From the NCBI RefSeq assembly GCF_000306785.1, contig NC_017955.1:4030001-4094000 (forward strand): DNA of 64,000 bases. Direction: 5' to 3'. The notes under the pieces were generated by a model that worked only from the letters and a program-made list of their open reading frames with translations, did no database searches and was not told where the DNA came from. Source of the DNA: Modestobacter italicus (GTDB lineage Bacteria; Actinomycetota; Actinomycetes; Mycobacteriales; Geodermatophilaceae). Made by a program: the position numbers and the translations under genes. Each line of letters begins with the position of its first letter. Within the stretch, counting starts at the first letter, position 1. Of this stretch, positions 42,290 to 50,512 are shown piece by piece.

Positions 42290-43683
42290 CCGTCACCGTG
42301 CTGGCCGGCGCGACCGTGGTGACCATGGACGCCGCGCGCCGGGTGCTGGACGACGGGGCGGTCGCCTTCGACGAGGACGGCATCCGCGCGGTCGGCCCGA
42401 CGGCCGAGGTGCGCGCGGCCTACCCGGACGCCGATGTCGTGGACTGCGGCGGGCAGCTGGTGCTGCCGGGCTTCGTGAACACCCACACCCACCTGTTCCA
42501 GACGCTGCTCAAGGGGCTGGGCGACGACCGGGTGCTGTCGGACTGGTTCCTGTCGATGACCGGCCCGTCGGCGGTGGAGCTGACCCCGGAGGACGTGTAC
42601 GCCGGTGCGCTGCACGGCTGCGCGGAGGCACTCACCACCGGGACGACGACGCTGCTTGACTTCATGTACGTCCACCCCCGGCCGGGGCTGGGCGACGCGG
42701 TGGTCGAGGCGATGGCCGACGTCGGCATCCGCGGGGTGCTGGCCCGCGGCTACATGACGGCGGGTGAGGACGTCGGGGTGCCGCCGCAGCTGGTGCAGCC
42801 GGTGGACGCCGCACTGTCGGACGCCGCGAGGCTGATCTCGACCTGGAACCGGCCCCGATCGCGGGTGACGGTCGGGCTGGCGCCGTGCATGAGCTGGTCG
42901 GTGGACGCCGCGACGCTGACCGAGACGCGGGCGCTGGCCGATGCGACCGGCGCGCTGGTGACGATGCACCTGTCGGAGTCGCCGTTCGACGTCGACGAGT
43001 CGGTGCGCCGGTTCGGGGTGCGCGACGTGCCGTTCGCCGCGCAGACCGGGCTGCTCGGTCCGGACCTGCTGGCCGCGCACTGCGTGCAGGTCGACGCGAC
43101 CGACCTGGACCTGCTGGCCGCCAGCGACACCAAGGTGTCGCACAACCCCTGCTCGAACCTGTACCTGGGGTCGGGGTTCGCGCCGGTGCCGGAGATGCAG
43201 CGGCGCGGGATCACCGTCGGGCTGGCGTCGGACGGGCCGGCGAGCTCGTCGAACCACTCGATGCTGCAGGCGATGAAGTTCGCCGCGCTGCTGCACAAGG
43301 GCGTGCACCGCGACCCGGAGATCATGACCGCGGAGAAGGCGCTGGAGATGGCGACCATCGACGGCGCGCGGGCGCTGGGGATGGCCGACGTGATCGGGTC
43401 GCTGGAGGTCGGCAAGCGCGCCGACGTGGTGGTGCTGGACCTGTCGAACCTGTGCGTGACGCCGGTGCACGCGGCTGTGTCGTCGCTGGTCTACAGCCAG
43501 CGCGGGGACGAGGTGCGGCAGGTGTACGTCGACGGCCAGCTCGTCGTCGCCGACGGCTCGCTGGTGACGGTGCCGGAGGAGGACATCCGGGCGAGGTCTA
43601 TTGCGGCGGCCAGAGGGCTGGCCGCCCGGGCCGGCACCGACCGGTTCGCCACCCGCCCGTGGCGGTCGACGGTCGACGCCTGA
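42286..43683 (+). CDS. Amidohydrolase (ATZ/TRZ or guanine-deaminase-like)
   Basis: 465 residues from GTG 42286, overlapping the molybdenum subunit stop as GTGA. Metal ligands are in order: PGFVNTHTHLFQ (HxH), TMHLSESPFD, LLAAHCVQVD and LASDGPASSSN (Asp). The group deaminates ring amino groups, for example guanine, 8-oxoguanine or aminotriazines. As last gene of the operon it would feed or follow the hydroxylase in purine or heterocycle breakdown. Confidence 0.87.
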   Translation: MTVTVLAGATVVTMDAARRVLDDGAVAFDEDGIRAVGPTAEVRAAYPDADVVDCGGQLVLPGFVNTHTHLFQTLLKGLGDDRVLSDWFLSMTGPSAVELTPEDVYAGALHGCAEALTTGTTTLLDFMYVHPRPGLGDAVVEAMADVGIRGVLARGYMTAGEDVGVPPQLVQPVDAALSDAARLISTWNRPRSRVTVGLAPCMSWSVDAATLTETRALADATGALVTMHLSESPFDVDESVRRFGVRDVPFAAQTGLLGPDLLAAHCVQVDATDLDLLAASDTKVSHNPCSNLYLGSGFAPVPEMQRRGITVGLASDGPASSSNHSMLQAMKFAALLHKGVHRDPEIMTAEKALEMATIDGARALGMADVIGSLEVGKRADVVVLDLSNLCVTPVHAAVSSLVYSQRGDEVRQVYVDGQLVVADGSLVTVPEEDIRARSIAAARGLAARAGTDRFATRPWRSTVDA

Positions 43684-43695
43684 CCCCTCAGCTCC

Positions 43696-43732
43696 GCGCC
43701 GGTCGCGATGCCCCCCTCATCGCGGCCGGCGC
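43696..43732. terminator. Strong hairpin and copy 1 of a dispersed repeat
   Basis: 15-bp stem GCGCCGGTCGCGATG with CATCGCGGCCGGCGC (one G-T wobble) around CCCCCCT, 12 bases after the amidohydrolase stop and between convergent genes. The same sequence with GCGGGCTCGTCC after it reappears at 48239-48278. Confidence 0.82.
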
Positions 43733-43743
43733 GGGCTCGTCCT

Positions 43744-45574
43744 TCACTTCTCGCAGGCGACCCCGTCACCGTCGCGGTCGAGCTTGCCGCTGTAGCCGGG
43801 CTGGCCGGCGTAGATCGGCGCAGCACCGGCAGCCCGGACGGCGTCGCAGTTCGCGTAGTAGGCGCTGGCCGGCTCCTCCACGGGAGCCGGTGCGGGCGCC
43901 GGCGCCTGGACGACCGGCGCGGGAGCCGGCCGGTGCCGGGACGGGCACGGGAACCGGGACCGGAGCCGGGACGACGACCGGCGCAGGCTTGGGCGTCGCC
44001 GTGGTCCGCGGAGCGGGCGCTGCGGTGGTCGCCGCGGCCGTCGTCCGGACGGGGACGTTGGCGACGATGCCGCCGGGCAGCGGCTCGTTCGGGCAGGTGC
44101 TGAGCACGGTGGCCACGGCGTTGCGCTCGGCCTGGGTCATCCAGAGTCCGTAGCTCACCTTCACCGCGACCTGGCGGGCGACGTAGGCGCAGCGGTAGCC
44201 CTTGTTCGGCGGCAGCCAGGTGGCGGCGTCACCGTCGCCCTTCTGCATGTTGAGCGGGCCGTCGACGGCGAGCAGGTTCAGCGGGTCGTTGGCGAAGGAG
44301 GTGCGCTTGGTGGCGTCCCAGCCCTGCGCTCCGGTCTGCCAGCTGTTGGACAGCGCGACGACGTGGTCGATCTGCACGGCCTCGCTGGTGCCCTGCCCGC
44401 GCTGGAAGGCGATCGTGCGGCCGGAGTACGGGTCGGCGAGCGAGCCGGTCAGCACGACGCAGTTGCGGGTGCCGGGCTTGAACGTCTCGGCGGTCATGTC
44501 GCGGGCCAGGACGTCGTTGCGGGTGTCGCAGCCGTTGCGGTCGACGTCGCTCCACGCCTGGCCGAACAGGTCGCGGTCGTAGCCGGTCTTCGGCGCGCGG
44601 CCCTGGACCGGGACGGCGGCCAGCGCGGCGAGCGCGGTCGTCGACCCCGCCGACTGGACGGCCGAGTCGGTGGCCGCGTCGCTGAGGAGCCCGGTCGCCG
44701 GGTCGAGGGAGGACGTGGTCGCCGTGGCCTCGTTCGTCTCGGCCTGGAGGAGCGCTGCCTCCGCGGCCTGGGTCGCGGCCTCGTCCGCGGCCGCCTGGTC
44801 GACGGTCGGCTGCGCTGACGTCGTCGGCGCGGCGACCGCCGCGGCGACGGTCTCCGACGGCGGCAGCGTGGCGCCGCCGAGGGTGAGCGCGGCGACGCCG
44901 GCGGCCGCGACCATCCCGCCGACGCCGCGGGAGGCGATGAACGCCCACCGGGCGCGGCCGGCGACCACCGCGGCGAGCCCGATGAGGAGGGCGGAGAGGC
45001 CGAGCACGACCAGCGCGCCGGGGAAGCCGCCGGCCGCGGCACTGGCGACGACGAGCAGCAGGACGACCGCGCCGACGACGCCCAGCGCGATGCGACCGCG
45101 CTTGCTGGCCGGCACCGCGACCGGAGGAGTGAACGACAAGGCGGGCTGCGGTGCGACCGGCGGCGGGACGGGGATGTGGGCGGTGTGCTGCTGGACCGGC
45201 AGTGGCGCGGTCCGGGGCTCGCCGACGAACGCGCGGCGCACGGTGTCGAGGGCGGCGAACGGGTCGACCGCGTCGAAGGGCAGCTGAACGTCACGGGAGC
45301 CGGCGACGGCGCCGGGCAGCGCGGCGGCGACCTCGCGCACGGCAGCGCCGCCTGCGGTCAGCCGGAGCGCGTTGACGTAGAGGGTGACCGGCTTGCCGGC
45401 CGGTGGGTCGAGGACGAGCCGCAGGTAGGTCGGCGTGCCCTTGGACTCGGGAAGGACGACGGCGAAGCCGAGGTCGACGGCCCGTCGTACCACCGCCTCG
45501 ACGGGACTCGTCGGGTTGCGCTGCAGCCAGCGGGCCAGCAGCTCCTCGACGGCAGATGGACGTGGCGATGACAT
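43744..45574 (-). CDS. HNH (DUF1524) endonuclease with Excalibur domain, frameshifted near C-terminus
   Basis: From ATG 45574. A soluble N-terminal domain is followed by two or three transmembrane segments (about residues 165-250), then an Ala/Thr linker, and a GmrSD-type DUF1524 HNH nuclease: FGQAWSDVDRNGCDTRNDVLARD, VQIDHVVALSNSWQTGA, FANDPLNLLAVDGPLNMQKGD. After a Pro/Val repeat the sequence leaves frame near 43925-43940; in the other frame it reads YYANCDAVRAAGAAPIYAG and GKLDRDGDGVACEK, an Excalibur calcium-binding motif ending at 43744. Extracellular nuclease likely. An indel in the low-complexity tract is the cause. Confidence 0.84.
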
Positions 45575-45803
45575 GACCGAACCCCCGTTGGTCGAACAGC
45601 GAACCGGCTCAGCATCGGCTCGATCGCCTGCCCCGATCGCCGCGACAGGCCACGGTGGGGTCTGCGCGTGCGTTCAGCACCTCACCCGTCCCAGCGGTCT
45701 CACCCGGTCCACAGGCCACCCTCCAGGGCGGTGGCCGTCGCGGTCTCGACAGCCGGCCCGTCGCAGGCGCCCCCGGTGGGGTGACTGACGTGGTGCAGCA
45801 GCG

Positions 45804-47090
45804 TCATCGCCGCCGGCGCTGTCGCGGGCGCCGGTGGAGGGTCGCCAACACCTCGTTGACAGCACCGACGTCGAACGCCTCGGGATCGAACCCGCCGCCG
45901 ATCCACTCGGTCAGCTCGGCGTGCTCGGGGTCGGCCGGGTCGGCCAGTGCCGCGAGCAGCCGCTCGTAGCCGGGGGCACCGCCACAGTCCTCAGGCGGGC
46001 AGGCGCGGGCGCCATCCAGGCAGTGCGGCGTGCCCGAGGCCGACGTCCGACCGCCGACCTGGACCCGGTGCTCCCAGCCGTCGCCGAAGTCGTACTCGTA
46101 GGTGAACTCACCGGTCCGCGCAGCGAGGTCGCCGAGCGTGGTCACCTCCTCGTCGCCCAGCTCACCCGGGAAGTCCTCGACATCGCCGTAGACCACCTGC
46201 CCGACGCGGAACAGGTGCAGGTGCGCGTCCCGCCAGCCCATCGCGGTCTGCAGCACGCCGTGCAACGCCCGCAACGTCAACGACTCCGGGACGACGATGC
46301 GCCGCCAGACCGGCGGATCCACGTCGATCAGCGTGACGGTGAGCTCGCGGGCGGAGGTCTGGACCGGAGGAGCCGGGGAGTCCGCCGGCTCGTCACCGAA
46401 CAGCGCGGCCCGGGCCAGCGCGGATGCTCGCTCCGACGACTCGGACCGGCGGCGCCGCGTCAGTCCCAGCCGCTCGAACACCATCCGCGTGGGGTGCACG
46501 AGGAGGGTCACGTCCGTGGAATCGACGGACCGCCGGGTCACGCGATCCACCCAGCCGAGGGCCGCCAGGCCCCGGCCGACGACCTGGAGCGCGTCCGACC
46601 GTCCGGCCGCGACCGCGAGCAGCCACAGGACGCCGGCCTGCTGCTCGGCCTCGCTGGTGCCCAGCGGTAGCCGCCGGGTGATGTGCTCGAGAAGGCCGGC
46701 CGAGTTCTCGGTGAGCCGGCGCCCGGCTGCCGTAGGAAGCAGTCGACCGCGGTACACCCGGACCAGTCCCAGCTGCCGGGCTGAGCTGCGCAGGTCACGC
46801 ACCGGGCCGGTCAGGTCTTCCCGGTTACCGGCGCCGATCCAGTCGGCGTCCCAGCCGAACCGCTGCATGGTCTCGCTGACCAGCGCGGGTGGCAGGTAGC
46901 CGGCGGCCGTGAGCGTGACCCCGGCGCCGAGGCGCGCCACGAACCAGCGGTAGGGCTCGACGACGTCCGGATCAGACGACCCGGCCTCACCGGACGACAG
47001 CGCCTGGTCGAGCACCCGGAGCAGGTCGAGATCCCGGACGTCACGGAGACGTTCGAGGACCTCGGCCACGTCGCTTCGCATGCTGACCAT
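45804..47090 (-). CDS. Plasmid pRiA4b ORF-3 family protein
   Basis: 428 residues from ATG 47090 (uncertain; TTG 47147 is a longer option). The C-terminal half holds the family core: VDPPVWRRIVVPESLTLRALHGVLQTAMGW, DAHLHLF and YEYDFGDGWEHRVQV, often found on plasmids or beside mobile elements. The N-terminal half (VAEVLERLRDVRDLDLLRVLDQAL) is a helical extension of unknown role. Function unknown; its neighbours are the Doc/RHH module and the excision-like scar described below. Confidence 0.82.
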   Translation of the reverse strand: MVSMRSDVAEVLERLRDVRDLDLLRVLDQALSSGEAGSSDPDVVEPYRWFVARLGAGVTLTAAGYLPPALVSETMQRFGWDADWIGAGNREDLTGPVRDLRSSARQLGLVRVYRGRLLPTAAGRRLTENSAGLLEHITRRLPLGTSEAEQQAGVLWLLAVAAGRSDALQVVGRGLAALGWVDRVTRRSVDSTDVTLLVHPTRMVFERLGLTRRRRSESSERASALARAALFGDEPADSPAPPVQTSARELTVTLIDVDPPVWRRIVVPESLTLRALHGVLQTAMGWRDAHLHLFRVGQVVYGDVEDFPGELGDEEVTTLGDLAARTGEFTYEYDFGDGWEHRVQVGGRTSASGTPHCLDGARACPPEDCGGAPGYERLLAALADPADPEHAELTEWIGGGFDPEAFDVGAVNEVLATLHRRPRQRRRR

Positions 47091-47136
47091 CCTGGTCGTC
47101 GTGGCTCGATCCTCGGCACCTGGAGCGTGAAGGTCG

Positions 47137-47508
47137 TCAGCGGGCAACGACGCGGAGGCCGGAGGCGATCGCCTCGACCTCCATGGTGCCGGCAGCCACG
47201 TCCATCACCACGGTGAACGCCGAGTCGTCGTCGAGATCAGTGACGTAGCCGTTCAGGTCCAGGAACACGACCGTCGCCAGCCAGCCGAGCCGCTTGTTGC
47301 CATCGACCAACGCGTGATTTCCCACCACCGAGTGCAGCAACGCCGCAGCCTTCAGCGGGAGCGTGCCGTAGGCGTCCTGGCCGAACGCCTGCGCACGAGG
47401 GCGAGCCGCAGCCGAGTCGAGGAGGCCGATGTCCCTGACGGGGCCCGCCCCCAATGCGCGCGTCAGCCCCAGCAGGTCTTCGAGGTCGAGGTACTCGACC
47501 TCGGTCAC
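47137..47508 (-). CDS. doc: Doc-type (Fic domain) toxin
   Basis: 123 residues from GTG 47508, overlapping the antitoxin stop as GTGA. The Fic motif HALVDGNKRLGW fits HxFx(D/N)GNKRxx of death-on-curing toxins, which phosphorylate or AMPylate EF-Tu or tRNA-related targets and stall translation. Compact size and the paired RHH gene make this a typical type II module. Confidence 0.87.
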   Translation of the reverse strand: MTEVEYLDLEDLLGLTRALGAGPVRDIGLLDSAAARPRAQAFGQDAYGTLPLKAAALLHSVVGNHALVDGNKRLGWLATVVFLDLNGYVTDLDDDSAFTVVMDVAAGTMEVEAIASGLRVVAR

Positions 47509-47711
47509 GCCGTGCCGAGGCGATGCAGGACATCGCCCCATTGCTCAAGGAGACGCGCGGAGCTCTCTTGCACCCGGGTGAGGTGGCCACTGCGCGCGTG
47601 CCGTTCGAGCACGGCACGCCGGACGATCTCCTGCCGGGACGTCCCCTCTGCCTCCGCCAGGGCCGCGAGCGCCCTCTCCAACTCGTCGTCGATGCGCAAG
47701 GTCATGGCCAC
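47505..47711 (-). CDS. Ribbon-helix-helix antitoxin
   Basis: 68 residues from GTG 47711 or ATG 47705. The N-terminal TLRIDDELERALAALAEAEGTSRQEIVRRAV is a classic RHH (Phd/ParD-like) DNA-binding segment; the C-terminal helix QESSARLLEQWGDVLHRL would wrap the toxin. Two direct TGATACC repeats lie immediately upstream, likely its operator. Confidence 0.87.
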   Translation of the reverse strand: MAMTLRIDDELERALAALAEAEGTSRQEIVRRAVLERHARSGHLTRVQESSARLLEQWGDVLHRLGTA

Positions 47712-47719
47712 GGGCGGGA

Positions 47720-47737
47720 TGATACCAACTTGATACC
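47720..47737. promoter_or_regulatory. Direct-repeat operator of the RHH/Doc module
   Basis: TGATACC at 47720-47726 and again at 47731-47737, 11 bp apart (one helix turn), the spacing expected for side-by-side RHH dimers. On the minus strand a TATCAT -10 lies 7 bases before the GTG, suggesting a leaderless start. Confidence 0.7.
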
Positions 47738-47807
47738 GCCAGGACGACGCGTCAGTGAGCCGGTTGATGAGCTATCACGGCCCGACGGAGCGGCTCATCG
47801 ACTGCTC

Positions 47808-48235
47808 CCGGCGCTCAATCGATGGACCACCGCCTCGCCGCCGACGCGACGGATCAGGTCGAGGTCGCCGCAGACGACGAGCAGGTCGCGGGCTCGGGAG
47901 AGACGACGTACACATCTCTCGGCCCGCTCCTCGTGCCGGAAGCCGTTGACCGCCAGCACGATCGCCGGCCGCTCAAGGCCCTTGAAGCCGAGCACGTGGC
48001 CGTAGAAGAGGTCCTCGTCCTCCCAGTAGGACGACCAGTAGGCGTCCTGGCCCTCGGCCTGGCGTTCCACCTGCACCGGGTGTCGGCTGTAGGTGGTCAG
48101 CAGCGCCAGCGACTCCGTCGGCCAGCCCTCCTCCAGCAGCCCCTCGGCGGCGTCGTCGGCAGCAGCGACGGCGTCCTCGGATGCGCACTGGATGAACCGG
48201 ACCGGTACGCCCGCACCGCCGCGCATCTTCATCTG
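47808..48235 (-). pseudogene. Decayed 3' fragment of a NERD-helicase gene
   Basis: Near-identical by eye to the 3' part of the intact gene at 55074-56714: QMKMRGGAGVPVRFIQCAS, TESLALLTTYSRHPVQVERQ and GFKGLERPAIVLAVNGFRHEER match, but at least three one-to-four-base deletions near 47900-47930 break the frame (EERAERCVRRLSRARDLL in place of EERAREMLYVGLSRARD). Homology stops at 48235, next to a repeat copy. A remnant of duplication or recombination, not a functional gene. Confidence 0.86.
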
Positions 48236-48238
48236 GAG

Positions 48239-48278
48239 TCGCGATGCCCCCTCATCGCGGCCGGCGCGGGCTCGTCCC
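48239..48278. repeat. Copy 2 of the GCGATGCCCCC repeat
   Basis: GTCGCGATGCCCCCTCATCG then CGGCCGGCGCGGGCTCGTCC, identical except for one C to the element at 43702-43742. It flanks the helicase remnant. The shortened hairpin (CGCGATG/CATCGCG) remains. Confidence 0.75.
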
Positions 48279-48377
48279 TGGACAAGCGGGAAGGTGCCCC
48301 CGACGTTCCCGCGGGAACGTCCGCCATCGGATGCGGTCAGTGTCGGACGCGAGCGTGTCCTGAGCGGGTTCGTCTGG

Positions 48378-49148
48378 TCACAGCGCCACGTCTGCCACGT
48401 AGACGGCATGGTCGCTCAGCCGCTTCCCGTTCCGTCGGGTCAACCGATGCAGGTCCACCTGCTGCTGTTCCACCATCGAAGCGCTCACGGCCAGATGGTC
48501 GATCGACCACGCCCCCTCGATCCGGTGCCCGGCATCTTCGGTCAGCGGCTGGAGCCCGAACTTCCCAAAGGCGTCCTGGAGGCGTCCGATGCCGTTCTTC
48601 GTGCCCGCCATGCGAAAGCCATCCGCCGCCCGGCTCGCCGTCACGGGCCGCAGCTCCTGGTTGAAGTCGCCACCCCAGATGACCGGCTCGCCGTCCCTGC
48701 GCTCGGCGTGGATGCGGCGGATGTGGTGGTCGAGGACGTAGGAGGCCTGAGCGTCGAAGGACTCCGCGGGAAGACCTGGCCAGTACTGGCTCGCGCCTCT
48801 CCACGGCAGCACCGAACAGGCCACGAGGACGGATGGAGCGCTCGCCGACGGCGGCAGCTCGACCCGGGTCAGGCACAGCGCCTCTTCGGCATTGGCGGGT
48901 CCGCCGTTGGGGTCAGGCAGGCGCGTGATGGGCAGGTGGGTCTGGATCCCGGCCCATCGGTCCTGCTCGCGGCCGTAGGAGCGTGGTGGCGAGACGACGA
49001 GTCGCCCATGCCGCGACTGCCAACCTGCGTTGACCTCCGTCAGCAGCCAGATGTCCGCCTTGACGCCGTCGAAGAAGTCGACGATCTCCAGGCCCTTCTC
49101 CGACGTGGCAAGGGGGTAGCCCTCGACGTTCCAGGTGCCGATCCGCAT
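48378..49148 (-). CDS. Endonuclease/exonuclease/phosphatase family protein
   Basis: 256 residues from ATG 49148. EEP motifs: GTWNVEGYPL, LLTEVNAGW, IWGGDFNQEL and LSDHAVYVADV. A nuclease or phosphatase-type enzyme; closer to the nuclease group by its short length. Last gene of a three-gene minus-strand operon with 26 bp before it. Confidence 0.85.
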   Translation of the reverse strand: MRIGTWNVEGYPLATSEKGLEIVDFFDGVKADIWLLTEVNAGWQSRHGRLVVSPPRSYGREQDRWAGIQTHLPITRLPDPNGGPANAEEALCLTRVELPPSASAPSVLVACSVLPWRGASQYWPGLPAESFDAQASYVLDHHIRRIHAERRDGEPVIWGGDFNQELRPVTASRAADGFRMAGTKNGIGRLQDAFGKFGLQPLTEDAGHRIEGAWSIDHLAVSASMVEQQQVDLHRLTRRNGKRLSDHAVYVADVAL

Positions 49149-49174
49149 GGTGCCTTCCTCAGTCGATCAGCCTG

Positions 49175-50500
49175 TCAGCTGGCGAGCGGACGTCCCGTCG
49201 TCCTCTCGGCGAACGAGGGGTCGACGACAACTGGGGCGACGCCGAACAACCCGCACACCTGCTCGAGCCGCTCGATCCACTTCTGCTGCTTCTCCGGCGG
49301 TCGCGGGACGACGACCGCGCTGCGGACCGCGGTGCGATCCAGCCCGGCAGCGCGGAACCACTCGTCCAGCGACTCGGCGGTCGCGATGAACCGCTGGTAG
49401 AGCACCGCCTGCGCCACGGCGTTCCGGTAGTACTGCCCGACACCGCCGGTGCCCTGCACCTTCATCTCCACCGCCCAGGGAGTCGTGCCGTCCCGGAGCA
49501 AGGCGTCCAGGTAACGGGCGCTGCTCGGTGCGCGTCCGTTGCCGGCGGGCGGGCGTCGCCCCCACCGGGTCGGGAACTGGCTGCCCCAGCTCACCGGTCG
49601 CCCAGGTGCGATGTCGATCAGGTCCAGTGGGCGGCCGTCGACCACGACCGGACAGGCACCGCGCAGGATGCGGGACTCGAGCACGTGCTCGTTCTGCGGA
49701 GCGGTTGCTGCGTCGACGTCGACCGAGGGAAGCCAGGTGTCGGCGAGGCGGCGGACCGCCATGATCGCCCGGTCCCACGGCCCGTCGGCCGCGATCGTGA
49801 TCTGCTCGGTCCCCGCGGCTGCGACCCACTGCCTGCGCTGCTCGCTGCGTGCGTCGTTCTTGCCGTCCGCTCCCACATCGAGCACGGCGCCGGCTGCATC
49901 GGCGACGGCGAACTGGAGACCCTCGAGTCGCAGCGACCACCGGGCACCTCGCGACGACAGCATCGGATAGGCCCGCACGTCCTCGCGCTCGACAGCGGCG
50001 AGGAACTCATCGACCCATCGTGAGGGGCCACGGCGGGTGGCCATCAGCATCTCCGCCCACGGGGCGTACCCGTAGGCGGCCGCGTCGGCGAAGTCAACAG
50101 CGACCGCCGGCACCTCGGTCGGACGTCCGTCGCCGTCCAGGCCGGCGACGTGCACCCGCGGTCCCCCGTGAGCCGTCGCGGTGGCTGCCAGGGTGGCCAC
50201 CGCGTCGATCGTCTCCGGGCGTCGTGGCATCTCGGCCACCAACACCGTCACGTCATCCGCCGAGACCGACCGGTCACCTGATTGCCCACCGAGACGAGCG
50301 TGCAGGTCGACCAGGGCGATCACGCCGGCGAGTTGTTGTGCCGGATCAGCGCCGACGGCCACCGTCCGCTGACCGCGCCACACGCACCGGACGACGTCGG
50401 ACGGGATCGAGTTCTCGTAGTCGGGTGCGGTCACGATGTCCGTGGCACCGACGCGTTCGAGGGCCCGACGGATGTCGGACCGTGTGCTCAGCTGTCCCAT
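49175..50500 (-). CDS. Hypothetical protein with PD-(D/E)XK-like nuclease core
   Basis: 441 residues. The C-terminal half carries a restriction-like core: NEHVLESRILRG (helix with Glu), ARYLDALL with D332, then PWAVEMKV with E345-x-K347, and the helix GQYYRNAVAQAVLYQRFI. I do not recognise the first 300 residues, which contain several beta-rich segments and might form a sensor or DNA-binding part. Twelve bp after the DEDDh-BRCT exonuclease gene and 26 bp before the EEP gene, so it is the middle member of an operon of three nucleases. Function unknown. Confidence 0.72.
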   Translation of the reverse strand: MGQLSTRSDIRRALERVGATDIVTAPDYENSIPSDVVRCVWRGQRTVAVGADPAQQLAGVIALVDLHARLGGQSGDRSVSADDVTVLVAEMPRRPETIDAVATLAATATAHGGPRVHVAGLDGDGRPTEVPAVAVDFADAAAYGYAPWAEMLMATRRGPSRWVDEFLAAVEREDVRAYPMLSSRGARWSLRLEGLQFAVADAAGAVLDVGADGKNDARSEQRRQWVAAAGTEQITIAADGPWDRAIMAVRRLADTWLPSVDVDAATAPQNEHVLESRILRGACPVVVDGRPLDLIDIAPGRPVSWGSQFPTRWGRRPPAGNGRAPSSARYLDALLRDGTTPWAVEMKVQGTGGVGQYYRNAVAQAVLYQRFIATAESLDEWFRAAGLDRTAVRSAVVVPRPPEKQQKWIERLEQVCGLFGVAPVVVDPSFAERTTGRPLAS

Positions 50501-50512
50501 GAACCCGCTCCC

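Noticed and set aside
47137..47711. CRISPR-like or antisense RNA toxin module
   Set aside because: The Fic motif and RHH start are clear protein features, so it is an ordinary type II pair; no repeats of CRISPR type occur.
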